Below are positions 16,189 through 24,450 of a stretch of 64,000 bases of DNA, piece after piece. The translations under genes were made by a program, and so were the position numbers. Source of the stretch: Mycolicibacterium tusciae (GTDB lineage: Bacteria; Actinomycetota; Actinomycetes; Mycobacteriales; Mycobacteriaceae); contig NZ_MVIM01000009.1 of assembly GCF_002086795.1 (NCBI RefSeq), positions 148,354 through 212,353 of the forward strand. Reading direction: 5' to 3'. The notes beneath the pieces are model-generated. The model saw only the letters and a list, made by a program, of their open reading frames with translations, was not told the DNA's origin and did no database searches. Numbering within the stretch: position 1 is the first letter of the stretch; each line of letters begins with the position of its first letter.

Positions 16189-17432
16189 GAGTAGTCTCCG
16201 ATTTTCTTGGTCAGCCAGGCGGATTCCCAGAAGTTGGCGCTGGCGGCGAGCAGGTCCCCATGGGCGGCCTTGAGGACGGCGCGTGCGCGAATATGTGTCG
16301 GGTCGGCATGGACGACGGCCTCGGCGAGATGGATCGCATGCACCGGATGGCCCGCCGCGAGCCGCTCTTCGGCCCGCGCCACGACGCGCTCGGCGCCGGC
16401 GAGGTCGACCAGGTCGACGGTGAGCTCATCGGGTCCGATGTCGTAAAGCTCTGTGGTCGAACGGTGATGGAACCACCCGGAGTAGTTCTCCCAGATGGCC
16501 CGCACGTCCCAGGCCACCTTGCCGTAGCCCTGGCCGACCTCGAGTTCGGCGGGCAGCGTGATCTCCCGCATCAAGGTGTGAACGTCCTTACCGGCGTTCA
16601 TGCCCTCCACCGTCTGGTCGTGGAGATAGGCGATCGCGTCGCGCAGGCGGGTCAATTCGGCGTGGATGAGATCGACGCCGCGGATCGGCTCGAAGTGTCC
16701 GGTGATCAGGACTTCCGGCCGAAGCTCGCGGACCCTTTCGATCGAGGCGATGGTCGTCAGTGGGTCGCGGTACCGGTCGCCGCGCATCGTGACGAAATTC
16801 GGGATATGGCCGAAAACCGGTCCGAAGGTGTTGCCGCACAGGCACACCCGCTGTTCAGGAAGCCAGGCTACCATCGAGTCGGTGGTCTCACCGCCCGGTG
16901 TTGCCAGCAGTTCGATGGTGCGGCCGCCGACGGTCAGTACCAGCGAGTCGTCCACTTCGATGTCGGCGGAGTGTGCGGACTGGGCCGGGAGCCGCTTTCC
17001 GAACCGCTGCTGGATCGCGGCGATGCCGTTGGCGAGCTTGTCGGAGAACGCGAAGGCGCTGTTGTTGGCGCGGTAGGCCAGTAGGCGCTCGTTGTCGTCG
17101 CGCCAGTGACGCCAGTTGGCCTGCGCCACCACCTGAGTCTGCGGATCGCGCATCGTGTCGAGGCCACCGACGTGGTCGTAGTGGCCCTGCGTGATGATGA
17201 TGTAGCGGATGGGGGACGAATCGACGGCGTCGAAATTGGTGCGGTGGACTTGGCTTTCGAATCCCATCCCGGTGTTGACGACGACGCGGCCATCACCGGT
17301 GGTCAGCAGATAGGTGTTCGACAGTCCGGGCGAGCACCAGACGCCGGGTACGACTTCCTCGGCGTGTTCGGCGGCTGCCGGGGCGAGAGCATCAGCGCCA
17401 GGACGACTGCGGTAGATCGGCTCTTCGCTCAT
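16185..17432 (-). CDS. MBL-fold metallo-hydrolase with alkylsulfatase-like dimerisation domain
   Basis: 415 residues. The metallo-beta-lactamase domain is N-terminal (residues about 25-260: NTYLLTTGDGRVVVNTG, IIITQGHYDHVGGLD, GGETTDSMVAW, ITGHFEP). A helical region like the alkylsulfatase dimerisation domain follows (VGQGYGKVAWDVRAIWENYSG, HAIHLAEAVVHADP). The usual THxHxDH metal motif here reads TQGHYDH: the first His ligand is Gln. The protein ends without the C-terminal SCP2-like domain of full alkylsulfatases (SdsA1, about 650 aa). It could hydrolyse sulfate esters or have changed function. Its start directly follows the sulfotransferase stop. Confidence 0.8.
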   Translation of the reverse strand: MSEEPIYRSRPGADALAPAAAEHAEEVVPGVWCSPGLSNTYLLTTGDGRVVVNTGMGFESQVHRTNFDAVDSSPIRYIIITQGHYDHVGGLDTMRDPQTQVVAQANWRHWRDDNERLLAYRANNSAFAFSDKLANGIAAIQQRFGKRLPAQSAHSADIEVDDSLVLTVGGRTIELLATPGGETTDSMVAWLPEQRVCLCGNTFGPVFGHIPNFVTMRGDRYRDPLTTIASIERVRELRPEVLITGHFEPIRGVDLIHAELTRLRDAIAYLHDQTVEGMNAGKDVHTLMREITLPAELEVGQGYGKVAWDVRAIWENYSGWFHHRSTTELYDIGPDELTVDLVDLAGAERVVARAEERLAAGHPVHAIHLAEAVVHADPTHIRARAVLKAAHGDLLAASANFWESAWLTKKIGDYS

Positions 17433-18695
17433 TCAGTGTCCTTCGGGTCGCACGTCGAATCGTTCGAAGTAGAAGGCGAATTGCGAGCGTAGTTCGTCGG
17501 GCGACACCCCGAAGTGCCTTTGCAGCTCATAGCGCACCGATCCGTGCTTGCCACGCGCGTTGCTGTCCAGATATGCCTGGAACGCCCGGCGGACCCTGGA
17601 CGTCAGCTCGACGCCGGCGCGTGCGTACAGGTCGTCGAGCAGATCGATCTCGTGGCCGTTGAGGTGGTGAAACCCGATGTCGACGCTGCGCTCGGCCGGC
17701 ACCAGGCCCCGGTCCCGCACACAGCCGCGCAACAGTCGCTCGACCCGGTCCGCCCAGTAGTCGAGCAGCCACTGCGGTTCGATGCTGCGGCGGCGGAGCC
17801 GGTCGGAATAGGCCATCATCGTGATCGCGGACTGGATCACCGCGACGGGATCGCGGTGGGTGAAAGCCACGGTGGCATCGGGGAACGTCGACATCAGCGG
17901 GCCGAGTTGCTCGCAGTGCTGTGGCGACTTCAGCACCCAGGTACGGGGACCGCGCAGGAACGTCAATGCCTGCAGGACCTTTTTCATGTACCCGTAGTGC
18001 CGGGTTTGGTCGAGGCTGAGATAGAAGTCCCGCCAGCCGGGGACGCGGGCGTGCCATTCCAGGACATACCCCGCGAAGTCCAGGTCGAGGATCTCGACTT
18101 CCTCTTCGATCGCCTCGGGGAATCGGTCATGCATGGCGGCGGTGGCGGGAGCGCTGATCATCATCGCGTCGTGCTCGTTCTTCGCGCGGGTGTACCGCGG
18201 GTCGACGCCGTTGACATCGGGGCCCTGGCCCGGGATCGGCAGCGGCTCTTGACTTTCCCAGTAGGGCAGCGCGCGGCGCCGTGGATCGGCGGCCAGCAGG
18301 TTGACCAGATGTGTCGTCCCCGAGCGGGGCATCCCCACCACGATGAAGGGTTTCTCGATCGCGATCGATTCGATTTCCGGGTGGCGCTTGAGCAGGTCCG
18401 TCAACGACAGCCGGTTGCGGAGCAGTCGGACGATGCGCTGGCGCAGCGTTCCGCGGATCAGCTGCGTCAGGCCATCGTCGGCCTCGATCGCGTCGACGTA
18501 GGCTCTGACCCGCTCCCAGAACTCGTCGTCGGCGCCGAAATCGTCGGCTCCCGCTTCGAGGACGGCCTCGCCGACCATCTGCTCGATGTCGAGGTCGACG
18601 CGCCGGCTTTCGGTGTGTTCCAGAATCTGGCGTTGGACGTCGGTCAGTTGCGGCGCAGTCAGATCGTCGAAGCTGAGTTCAGCAGTCCTGCCCAT
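17433..18695 (-). CDS. Sulfotransferase-family protein
   Basis: 420 residues. PAPS-binding P-loop-like motif FIVVGMPRSGTTHLVNLLAA near residue 110, 3'-phosphate-binding motif FPDATVAFTHRDPVAVIQSA near 275, and the C-terminal region HFGVSPDELRSQFAFYFERF. The family transfers sulfate from PAPS to hydroxyl groups of lipids, sterols or sugars. It heads a four-gene minus-strand operon and is divergent from an IclR-type regulator across a short region with a perfect palindrome, so that regulator may control both directions. Confidence 0.85.
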   Translation of the reverse strand: MGRTAELSFDDLTAPQLTDVQRQILEHTESRRVDLDIEQMVGEAVLEAGADDFGADDEFWERVRAYVDAIEADDGLTQLIRGTLRQRIVRLLRNRLSLTDLLKRHPEIESIAIEKPFIVVGMPRSGTTHLVNLLAADPRRRALPYWESQEPLPIPGQGPDVNGVDPRYTRAKNEHDAMMISAPATAAMHDRFPEAIEEEVEILDLDFAGYVLEWHARVPGWRDFYLSLDQTRHYGYMKKVLQALTFLRGPRTWVLKSPQHCEQLGPLMSTFPDATVAFTHRDPVAVIQSAITMMAYSDRLRRRSIEPQWLLDYWADRVERLLRGCVRDRGLVPAERSVDIGFHHLNGHEIDLLDDLYARAGVELTSRVRRAFQAYLDSNARGKHGSVRYELQRHFGVSPDELRSQFAFYFERFDVRPEGH

Positions 18696-18720
18696 GGCGG
18701 GTCCTTGTTGATTGCATGAT

Positions 18721-18732
18721 TCGAATATTCGA
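18721..18732. promoter_or_regulatory. Perfect 12-bp palindrome TCGAATATTCGA, candidate IclR operator
   Basis: TCGAATATTCGA is self-complementary, and a related TTCGATATT follows at 18740-18748. Both lie in the intergenic region between the sulfotransferase start (18695) and the IclR start (18788). They would cover both divergent promoters. Regulator identity is inferred from adjacency. Confidence 0.45.
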
Positions 18733-18787
18733 CATACTGTTCGATATTGTGACGCTGAACGTAGACGCTGGGAGCAAAGGCCGTCAA

Positions 18788-19633
18788 GTGCCCTCCCCGC
18801 CGACCGAACGCGTCGTCGCGGTGATGCACCTGCTCGCCGGTGATCCGGAGCGGGATTTCTCGCTCGCTGACATCTGCCGCAGTCTGGGTATCAGCCGCGC
18901 CACCGGTCACGCCATCCTCGCCACCCTCGCTCAACACCGTTGGGTCGTAAGGCACGAATCGTCGGCGACCTATTCGTGTGGTCCGGCTATCGGGGCGCTG
19001 GCGCGACCGGCCCACGACCGCGAATTCCGCTCTTTGCTGGAATCCCTGTCCGAAACCGTTGGCGCGCAGGTCTTCCTGGCTCGTCGTGAGGGTGCGACGC
19101 TGGTGGTGACGGATTCGGTGGGGGACTCGCTCACCGCACCGCGCGTCACGGCCGGTCTGCGCATGCCGCTGGTGGCGCCGTTCGGGCGCGACTATGTGGC
19201 CTGGGCCGGGGAGGCGGCCATCAAGTCGTGGCTTGCCGGGATCGGTGAACCGTCGACCAAGCTGCGCAAGCGGCTGACCGCAGTGCTCGCCGAGGTGCGT
19301 GAGCGCGGGTATGTGATCGAACGGCTCAGTCGCGAATACGTCCGCGTCTACACGGCCCTGCGCGCGCTGGCCGCCGACGGCGAGCCCGACGAGATCACCG
19401 CGCGGCTGGCCGGCGCGTTCGCCGATCTGGCGCTGGTCGACTACCTACCCGCCGAGCTCGACGGCACCCCCGACCATCAGGTCGCGACGATCTCGGTGCC
19501 GGTCAGGGACGCCGACGGGGTGGTGTCGATGTCGATCACCGCGGCGCCGTTCCGCGGACTCAACGCCAGGGAGATCAGCAAGATTGGGACCGCGGTACGC
19601 GCTGCCGCCCGCCGGATCGAGGAGAGCGGCTAG
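18788..19633 (+). CDS. IclR-like transcriptional regulator
   Basis: About 281 residues from GTG 18788 (MPSPPTERVVAVMHLLAGDP). N-terminal winged HTH: DFSLADICRSLGISRATGHAILATLAQHRWVVR. C-terminal effector part with GAQVFLARREGATLVVTDSVG, GLRMPLVAPFGRDYVAW and VATISVPVRDADGVVSMSITAA, as in the IclR ligand-binding domain. An upstream ATG at 18716 lies before the palindrome and would put the operator inside the gene, so GTG is preferred. It is probably the local regulator of the sulfotransferase operon on one side and the permease/SDR/flavoprotein operon on the other. Confidence 0.85.
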   Translation: MPSPPTERVVAVMHLLAGDPERDFSLADICRSLGISRATGHAILATLAQHRWVVRHESSATYSCGPAIGALARPAHDREFRSLLESLSETVGAQVFLARREGATLVVTDSVGDSLTAPRVTAGLRMPLVAPFGRDYVAWAGEAAIKSWLAGIGEPSTKLRKRLTAVLAEVRERGYVIERLSREYVRVYTALRALAADGEPDEITARLAGAFADLALVDYLPAELDGTPDHQVATISVPVRDADGVVSMSITAAPFRGLNAREISKIGTAVRAAARRIEESG

Positions 19634-19670
19634 ACGTTTGGACCAGCCGTGGTCTGTCAAAGTACGCGCG

Positions 19671-21032
19671 GTGAGCAGTGAATCGACGGCACAGGCGGAC
19701 ATCGGTGAGGAGACCGCAGACGCCGAGGGCAAACTCAAACGAAAGATCACCGGACCACTTCTGTTCATTTTCATTCTCGGCGACGTGCTGGGAGCGGGCA
19801 TCTACGCGCTGATGGGTGTGTTGTCCGAGGACGTCGGCGGGATGCTGTGGGCGCCGCTGCTCGCAGCTCTTCTTCTCGCGCTGCTGACCGCGGGCTCCTA
19901 CGCCGAACTGGTCACCAAGTACCCCAAGGCCGGGGGTGCGGCGGTCTTCGCCGAGCGTGCCTACCGACAGCCTCTCGTGTCGTTTCTGGTCGGCTTCTGC
20001 ATGCTTGCTGCCGGCGTCACCAGTGCCGCCGGCCTCGCACTGGCTTTTGCCGGCGACTATCTCGCCACCTTCGTCGATATCCCGCCGATCCCGGCCGCCG
20101 TCGGATTCTTGGCTCTCGTTGCATGCCTCAACGCCCGCGGAATCAGCGAATCGGTCAAGAGCAACGTCGTGATGACTGTCATCGAGCTGACCGGTCTGCT
20201 CATTGTCATCGTCGCAGTGTCGGTGATGGTTGGTGGCGGTCGCGGCGACACCGGCCGCGCCTTGGAACTCCCTGACGGCACGACCCCCGCGCTGGCGATT
20301 CTGGCCGGCGCGATCGTCGCGTATTACTCGTTCGTCGGTTTCGAGACGTCGGCCAATGTCGCCGAGGAGATTCGCGACCCGAGCAAGGTCTATCCCATGG
20401 CGCTTTTCGGCGCGCTCATCACTGCGGGCGTGATCTATGCCCTGGTCGGAATCGCCAGTGCGACTGCGTTGCCGTCCAGTGAGTTGTCCGAGTCCTCGGG
20501 ACCTCTGCTCGCGGTCGTCGCGGCCGCCGGCGTCGGCGTACCCAACTGGTTGTTCAGCGCGATCGCGCTTGTCGCCGTCGCCAATGGCGCACTGCTGACC
20601 ATGATCATGTCGAGCCGGCTCGCCTATGGCATGGCTGAACACGGTTTGCTGCCCGACGTGCTGAGCCGCGTATTGCCGCAGCGGAGGACGCCTTGGGTCG
20701 CGATCGTGGCGACGACCGCCGTGGCCATGCTGCTCACTCTGGTCGGCGACCTGTCGACACTCGCCGAAACCGTCGTGCTGCTGCTGTTGATCGTCTTCAT
20801 CTCAACCAACGTCGCTGTGCTGGTTCTGCGTCGTGACACCGTCGAGCATTCGCATTTCCGGGTGTGGACTTTTGTGCCGGTGCTCGGGGTGGCGTCCTGC
20901 ATCCTGCTGCTCACCCAACAGACCGCGAGGGTCTGGCTTTTCGCGGCCATCTTGCTGGCCGCGGGTGTCGTGCTCTATTTCTCGGCGCGCGCGGCAACGC
21001 GGCGCACGGCCGCAAAGTCCCCCGCGCAATAG
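19671..21032 (+). CDS. APC-superfamily amino-acid/polyamine-type permease
   Basis: About 453 residues from GTG 19671, with about 12 TM segments. Typical APC signatures: RKITGPLLFIFILGDVLGAGIYALMG in TM1 (G-x-G-I-Y substrate-binding kink), ELVTKYPKAGGAAVFAERA between TM2 and TM3, and AYYSFVGFETSANVAEEIRDPSK in TM6 with the following loop. It is probably a proton-coupled importer of an amino acid, amine or carboxylate. It follows the IclR gene by 38 nt and precedes an SDR by 25 nt, so it may import the substrate of this catabolic operon. Confidence 0.88.
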   Translation: MSSESTAQADIGEETADAEGKLKRKITGPLLFIFILGDVLGAGIYALMGVLSEDVGGMLWAPLLAALLLALLTAGSYAELVTKYPKAGGAAVFAERAYRQPLVSFLVGFCMLAAGVTSAAGLALAFAGDYLATFVDIPPIPAAVGFLALVACLNARGISESVKSNVVMTVIELTGLLIVIVAVSVMVGGGRGDTGRALELPDGTTPALAILAGAIVAYYSFVGFETSANVAEEIRDPSKVYPMALFGALITAGVIYALVGIASATALPSSELSESSGPLLAVVAAAGVGVPNWLFSAIALVAVANGALLTMIMSSRLAYGMAEHGLLPDVLSRVLPQRRTPWVAIVATTAVAMLLTLVGDLSTLAETVVLLLLIVFISTNVAVLVLRRDTVEHSHFRVWTFVPVLGVASCILLLTQQTARVWLFAAILLAAGVVLYFSARAATRRTAAKSPAQ

Positions 21033-21057
21033 GCAATACCGGCTATTGTCCGTCGCC

Positions 21058-21936
21058 ATGACCGGTGGCGGGATGGGAGTCTCCGGCTCGCCGGATGACG
21101 GCATACCGCCTATCGGCAATTGGAATCGGCTCCTCGACGGCCGCGTCGCGGTCGTCACGGGTGGTGGCGACGGTATCGGCGCCGGCATCGCCCGGCTGTT
21201 CGCCGAGCACGGTGCCCACGTCGAGGTCGCCGAGGTCGACCGGGAACGCGCCAACCGAATTCGCGACGAGGTGTCCGGCGCCGGTGGATCAATCCGCTGC
21301 CATGTCGTCGATGTCACCGTGGACGACGATGTCACCCGCCTGGCCGAGGCTGTCCTCGCTGAACACGACCGGATCGACGTGCTGGTGAACAACGTCGGCG
21401 ATTACCGGCCCCTGGTGCCGTTCCACCGGTCGACGCCGGAGTCGTGGCAGCAGCAGTACGACATCAATCTGCGCCACGTCTTCGCCGTCACAAGGGCTTT
21501 CGTCCCGTCGATGATCGACGCCCACCGCGGCAGCATCGTCACCGTGCATTCGGTGGAGGGCATGCGGGGCTATCCAAAGGATCCGGTGTACGGGGCGATG
21601 AAGGCAGCGGCCGCGCACTTCACCACATGTCTGGCCGTGGATCTCGGTCGCCACGGCATCCGCGTCAACGGCATCGCCACCGACCTCGCGCAGACGCCGC
21701 AGGTCGACTACCTGACCGGCTACGAGGACGTCGACGAACTATGGGCGTCGTGGGCGCCCGTCGGCCGGGTCGGATGGCCGGCGGACCAGGCCCGCGTGGC
21801 GCTGTTCCTGGCATCGGATCAGTCGGCTTTCGTCACCGGCCACAACATTCCCGTCGACGGCGGGACCAAAGCCGGTGGCGGATGGCTTTTCTCGCCACGA
21901 GAAGGCCGCTTCGTCAACAGATCGAGGAACTTGTGA
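21058..21936 (+). CDS. SDR-family oxidoreductase
   Basis: 292 residues from ATG 21058. SDR motifs: VAVVTGGGDGIGAGIARLF, VLVNNVGDYRPL (NNVG instead of NNAG), HSVEGMRGYPKDPVYGAMKA (Ser, Tyr-x3-Lys) and GHNIPVDGGTKAGGGW. An N-terminal extension of about 25 residues before the cofactor strand may be partly untranslated if a later start is used. Its stop overlaps the GTG of the following flavoprotein, so the two are coupled. It probably oxidises a hydroxyl before the flavoprotein introduces a double bond. Confidence 0.88.
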   Translation: MTGGGMGVSGSPDDGIPPIGNWNRLLDGRVAVVTGGGDGIGAGIARLFAEHGAHVEVAEVDRERANRIRDEVSGAGGSIRCHVVDVTVDDDVTRLAEAVLAEHDRIDVLVNNVGDYRPLVPFHRSTPESWQQQYDINLRHVFAVTRAFVPSMIDAHRGSIVTVHSVEGMRGYPKDPVYGAMKAAAAHFTTCLAVDLGRHGIRVNGIATDLAQTPQVDYLTGYEDVDELWASWAPVGRVGWPADQARVALFLASDQSAFVTGHNIPVDGGTKAGGGWLFSPREGRFVNRSRNL

Positions 21937-23498
21937 CCACATCTTCTGTTGCTTCCGATAGCGATGAAACTGTCGATGTCCTGGTGGCCGGCAGCGCCGG
22001 TGCCCTGGCGGGTGCGTACACCGCTGCCCGCGAGGGACTTTCGGTGGCGATCGTCGAAGCCACGGATCAGTTCGGCGGAACGTTCGCTTACTCCGGGGGC
22101 GGCGGGATGTGGTACCCGTGCAACCCCGTGTTGGTCCGTGCGGGCAGCGACGACACCATCGACGAAGCCCTGCGCTACTACCGCAGCGTCGTCGGCGACC
22201 GCACGCCCGCCGAACTCCAGGAGACGTATGTGCGCGGCGGAGCCGCACTGATCGAATACCTCGAGCAGGACGACCATTTCGCGTTCAAGATCCTGCCATG
22301 GCCGGACTACTACAGTTCGGTCCCCGGGGCGCGCAATGACGGCATGCGCCACACTGTCTGCAAGGGACTGCCCGGCGAACGCCTCGGGCGATTCCAGGGT
22401 AAGGTCCGTGGTCCGCTGGACCACGAACGTCTCGGCGAGCCACAGCCCGACTTCCTGACTGGTGGGCGAGCGGTGATCGGTCGCTTCCTGTCCGCGATGG
22501 CCGACAATCCCGCCGTGGCGGCGTATCTGAACACCAGCCTCGTCGAGCTGATCGTCGAGGACGGCCGAGTGACCGGCGGGGTCGTCGAATGCGAAGGGGA
22601 GCGCCGCATGATCAGGGCGCGCCGGGGTGTCCTGCTGGCCGCGGGTGGATTCGAGCAGAACGCCGACATGCGAGCCGAATATGGCGTTCCCGGAACGGCA
22701 TCCGGCACGATGGGCGCACCCGGCAATACGGGCTTGGCGCATAAGGCGGCGATCGCTGTCGGCGCGAGCACCGACCTGATGGACCAGGCGTGGTGGTCGC
22801 CCGGGCTGATCCATCCCGATGGTCGCGCGGCGTTCGCGCTGTGCTTCACCGGAGGCATCTTCGTCGACAAGGCCGGCCGCCGCTTCGTCAACGAATCGGC
22901 GGCCTACGACAGGCTGGGCCGCGAGATCTTGAGCGCGATGCGCGACGGCGCCGTCGGCACACCGTACTGGATGGTCTACGACAGCCGCGCCGGTGAACAA
23001 CCACCGGTGATGGCCACCAACGTCTCGTTCTCGCCGACGAGCGATTACGAGTCGGCCGGGCTGTGGGTGCAGGCCGACACCATGGAGGAGCTTGCGGCCA
23101 AGATCGGTGTGCCGGAAGTGAATTTGGTCGAAACGGTCCGTCGTTTCAATGTCCTCGCGGCGCGCGGTGAAGACGAGGACTTCGGCCGTGGCCGGGAATC
23201 GTTCGACCGGGCCTTCACCGGAGGCGCGTCACCGTTGGTGCCGATTGACACACCGCCGTTCCGGGCGGCGGCGTTCGGGACCTCGGACCTCGGCACCAAG
23301 GGCGGACTGCGCACCGACGTCGACGCGCGTGTGCTCGATGCCGATGGCCGGCCGATCCCGGGCCTCTATGCGGCGGGGAACACGATGGCAGCGGTGTCCG
23401 GTGAGACGTATCCGGGCGGCGGCAATCCGATCGGTGCGTCACTGTTGTTCAGTCACCTTGCCGCACTGCACATGTCTCGCACGGACCCCGTCGGATGA
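21933..23498 (+). CDS. FAD-dependent oxidoreductase, 3-ketosteroid-dehydrogenase (KstD)-like
   Basis: 521 residues from GTG 21933. FAD_binding_2 architecture: a dinucleotide motif at about residues 20-30 with an unusual glycine pattern (VAGSAGALAGAY instead of GxGxxG), EATDQFGGTFAYSGGG, LAAGGFEQNADMRAEY, then AVSGETYPGGGNPIGASL at the C-terminus, matching the Tyr-Pro-Gly of KstD-type enzymes. Such enzymes dehydrogenate 3-ketosteroids or related cyclic ketones. It is shorter than well-known KstDs by some tens of residues. Coupled to the upstream SDR; a steroid-like or alicyclic ketone is the likely substrate, but this is inference. Confidence 0.8.
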   Translation: MTTSSVASDSDETVDVLVAGSAGALAGAYTAAREGLSVAIVEATDQFGGTFAYSGGGGMWYPCNPVLVRAGSDDTIDEALRYYRSVVGDRTPAELQETYVRGGAALIEYLEQDDHFAFKILPWPDYYSSVPGARNDGMRHTVCKGLPGERLGRFQGKVRGPLDHERLGEPQPDFLTGGRAVIGRFLSAMADNPAVAAYLNTSLVELIVEDGRVTGGVVECEGERRMIRARRGVLLAAGGFEQNADMRAEYGVPGTASGTMGAPGNTGLAHKAAIAVGASTDLMDQAWWSPGLIHPDGRAAFALCFTGGIFVDKAGRRFVNESAAYDRLGREILSAMRDGAVGTPYWMVYDSRAGEQPPVMATNVSFSPTSDYESAGLWVQADTMEELAAKIGVPEVNLVETVRRFNVLAARGEDEDFGRGRESFDRAFTGGASPLVPIDTPPFRAAAFGTSDLGTKGGLRTDVDARVLDADGRPIPGLYAAGNTMAAVSGETYPGGGNPIGASLLFSHLAALHMSRTDPVG

Positions 23499-23526
23499 CT
23501 CAGTCCGTACCATCAGTGAGCTGCAC

Positions 23527-23587
23527 AATTCTCGCAGCAGAGATGTTGCCGCCGAGCGGATTTCCGCCCTTTCAGCAAGCGAGAATT
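23527..23587. promoter_or_regulatory. Nested inverted repeats in the 124-bp gap upstream of an SDR gene
   Basis: AATTCTCGC (23527-23535) and GCGAGAATT (23579-23587) are perfect complements. Between them is a smaller stem GCGGA-TT-TCCGC (23556-23567). The next gene starts at 23623 after TAGGAG. The layout could be an operator pair, a terminator/attenuator hairpin or an mRNA leader structure; nothing in the sequence decides between them. Confidence 0.35.
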
Positions 23588-23622
23588 CACCTCTGCGCGG
23601 CTCGTCATATTAGGAGCCTGAC

Positions 23623-24450
23623 ATGAGTGATTTCGCCGACAAATACGGACCGTGGGCGCTTGTCGTGGGCGCGTCCGACGGCTGCGGCGCGCTGTTCGCC
23701 GAGAGGTTGGCGCGCGAGGGTGTGGACGTGGTTCTTGTCGCCCGCCGCGAGCAGGTGCTGCAGGATGTGGCCGCGGTTATCGGCGAGCGCACCAGTTCGG
23801 CGACCAAGACGGTCGCGGTCGACCTGACCGAGCCCGATGCCGCGCAGACGATCATCCAGGCGACCGCGGATCTCGACATCGGCATGCTCGTCTACTGCGC
23901 GGGCGCTGACCCGAATTACCAACCCTTCTTGGCGAATCCGGTATCTGTAGCCGAGGCTCTGCTGCAACGAAACTGCCTGGTGCTCATGCGGTTGTGCCAT
24001 CACTATGCCGGCAAATTGGTCGAACGCGGCCGTGGCGGCATCGTCAACTTCAGTTCCGGTGCGGCGCTGGCCGGCGGGCCCAACATGGTCGCCTACGGTG
24101 GCACCAAGGCGTTCGACATGGTCTTCACCGAAGGGCTGTGGGCCGAGCTGCACGACAAGGGTGTCGACGTGCTGTGCCTGCTGCTGGGCAAAACCGACAC
24201 CCCGGCACTGCGCCAGCTCGAATACAGCCGAGGGCAGATCGCCTCGCTCGATGACGTTCCGCCCGGCGCCATTCCGGCCGAGGTCGTCATCAACGAAGCG
24301 TTCGACAACCTGACCAACGGCCCCACGTTGATGGTGGGGGACATGATGCGAATGGCCGAAGAGGTGTTCAAGAGGCTCAGCCGAAACGATGCCGTCAAGA
24401 TGGTCATCCAGGCCGGGGCGCAAGCCATGGGATCGGACGGAGATCAGTAG
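23623..24450 (+). CDS. SDR-family NAD(P)-dependent oxidoreductase
   Basis: 275 residues. ALVVGASDGCGALFAERLA is the cofactor motif (GASxGxG type), LVYCAGADPN replaces NNAG, and the active site is NFSSGAALAGGPNMVAYGGTKAF (Ser, Tyr-x3-Lys). It belongs to the HSD/KR-like (SDR family with C-terminal extension) group. ATG 23623 follows TAGGAG at 23611-23616. The next LLM gene begins at its last base, so they are co-translated. It may extend the APC/SDR/flavoprotein pathway, though a 124-bp gap separates them. Confidence 0.88.
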   Translation: MSDFADKYGPWALVVGASDGCGALFAERLAREGVDVVLVARREQVLQDVAAVIGERTSSATKTVAVDLTEPDAAQTIIQATADLDIGMLVYCAGADPNYQPFLANPVSVAEALLQRNCLVLMRLCHHYAGKLVERGRGGIVNFSSGAALAGGPNMVAYGGTKAFDMVFTEGLWAELHDKGVDVLCLLLGKTDTPALRQLEYSRGQIASLDDVPPGAIPAEVVINEAFDNLTNGPTLMVGDMMRMAEEVFKRLSRNDAVKMVIQAGAQAMGSDGDQ

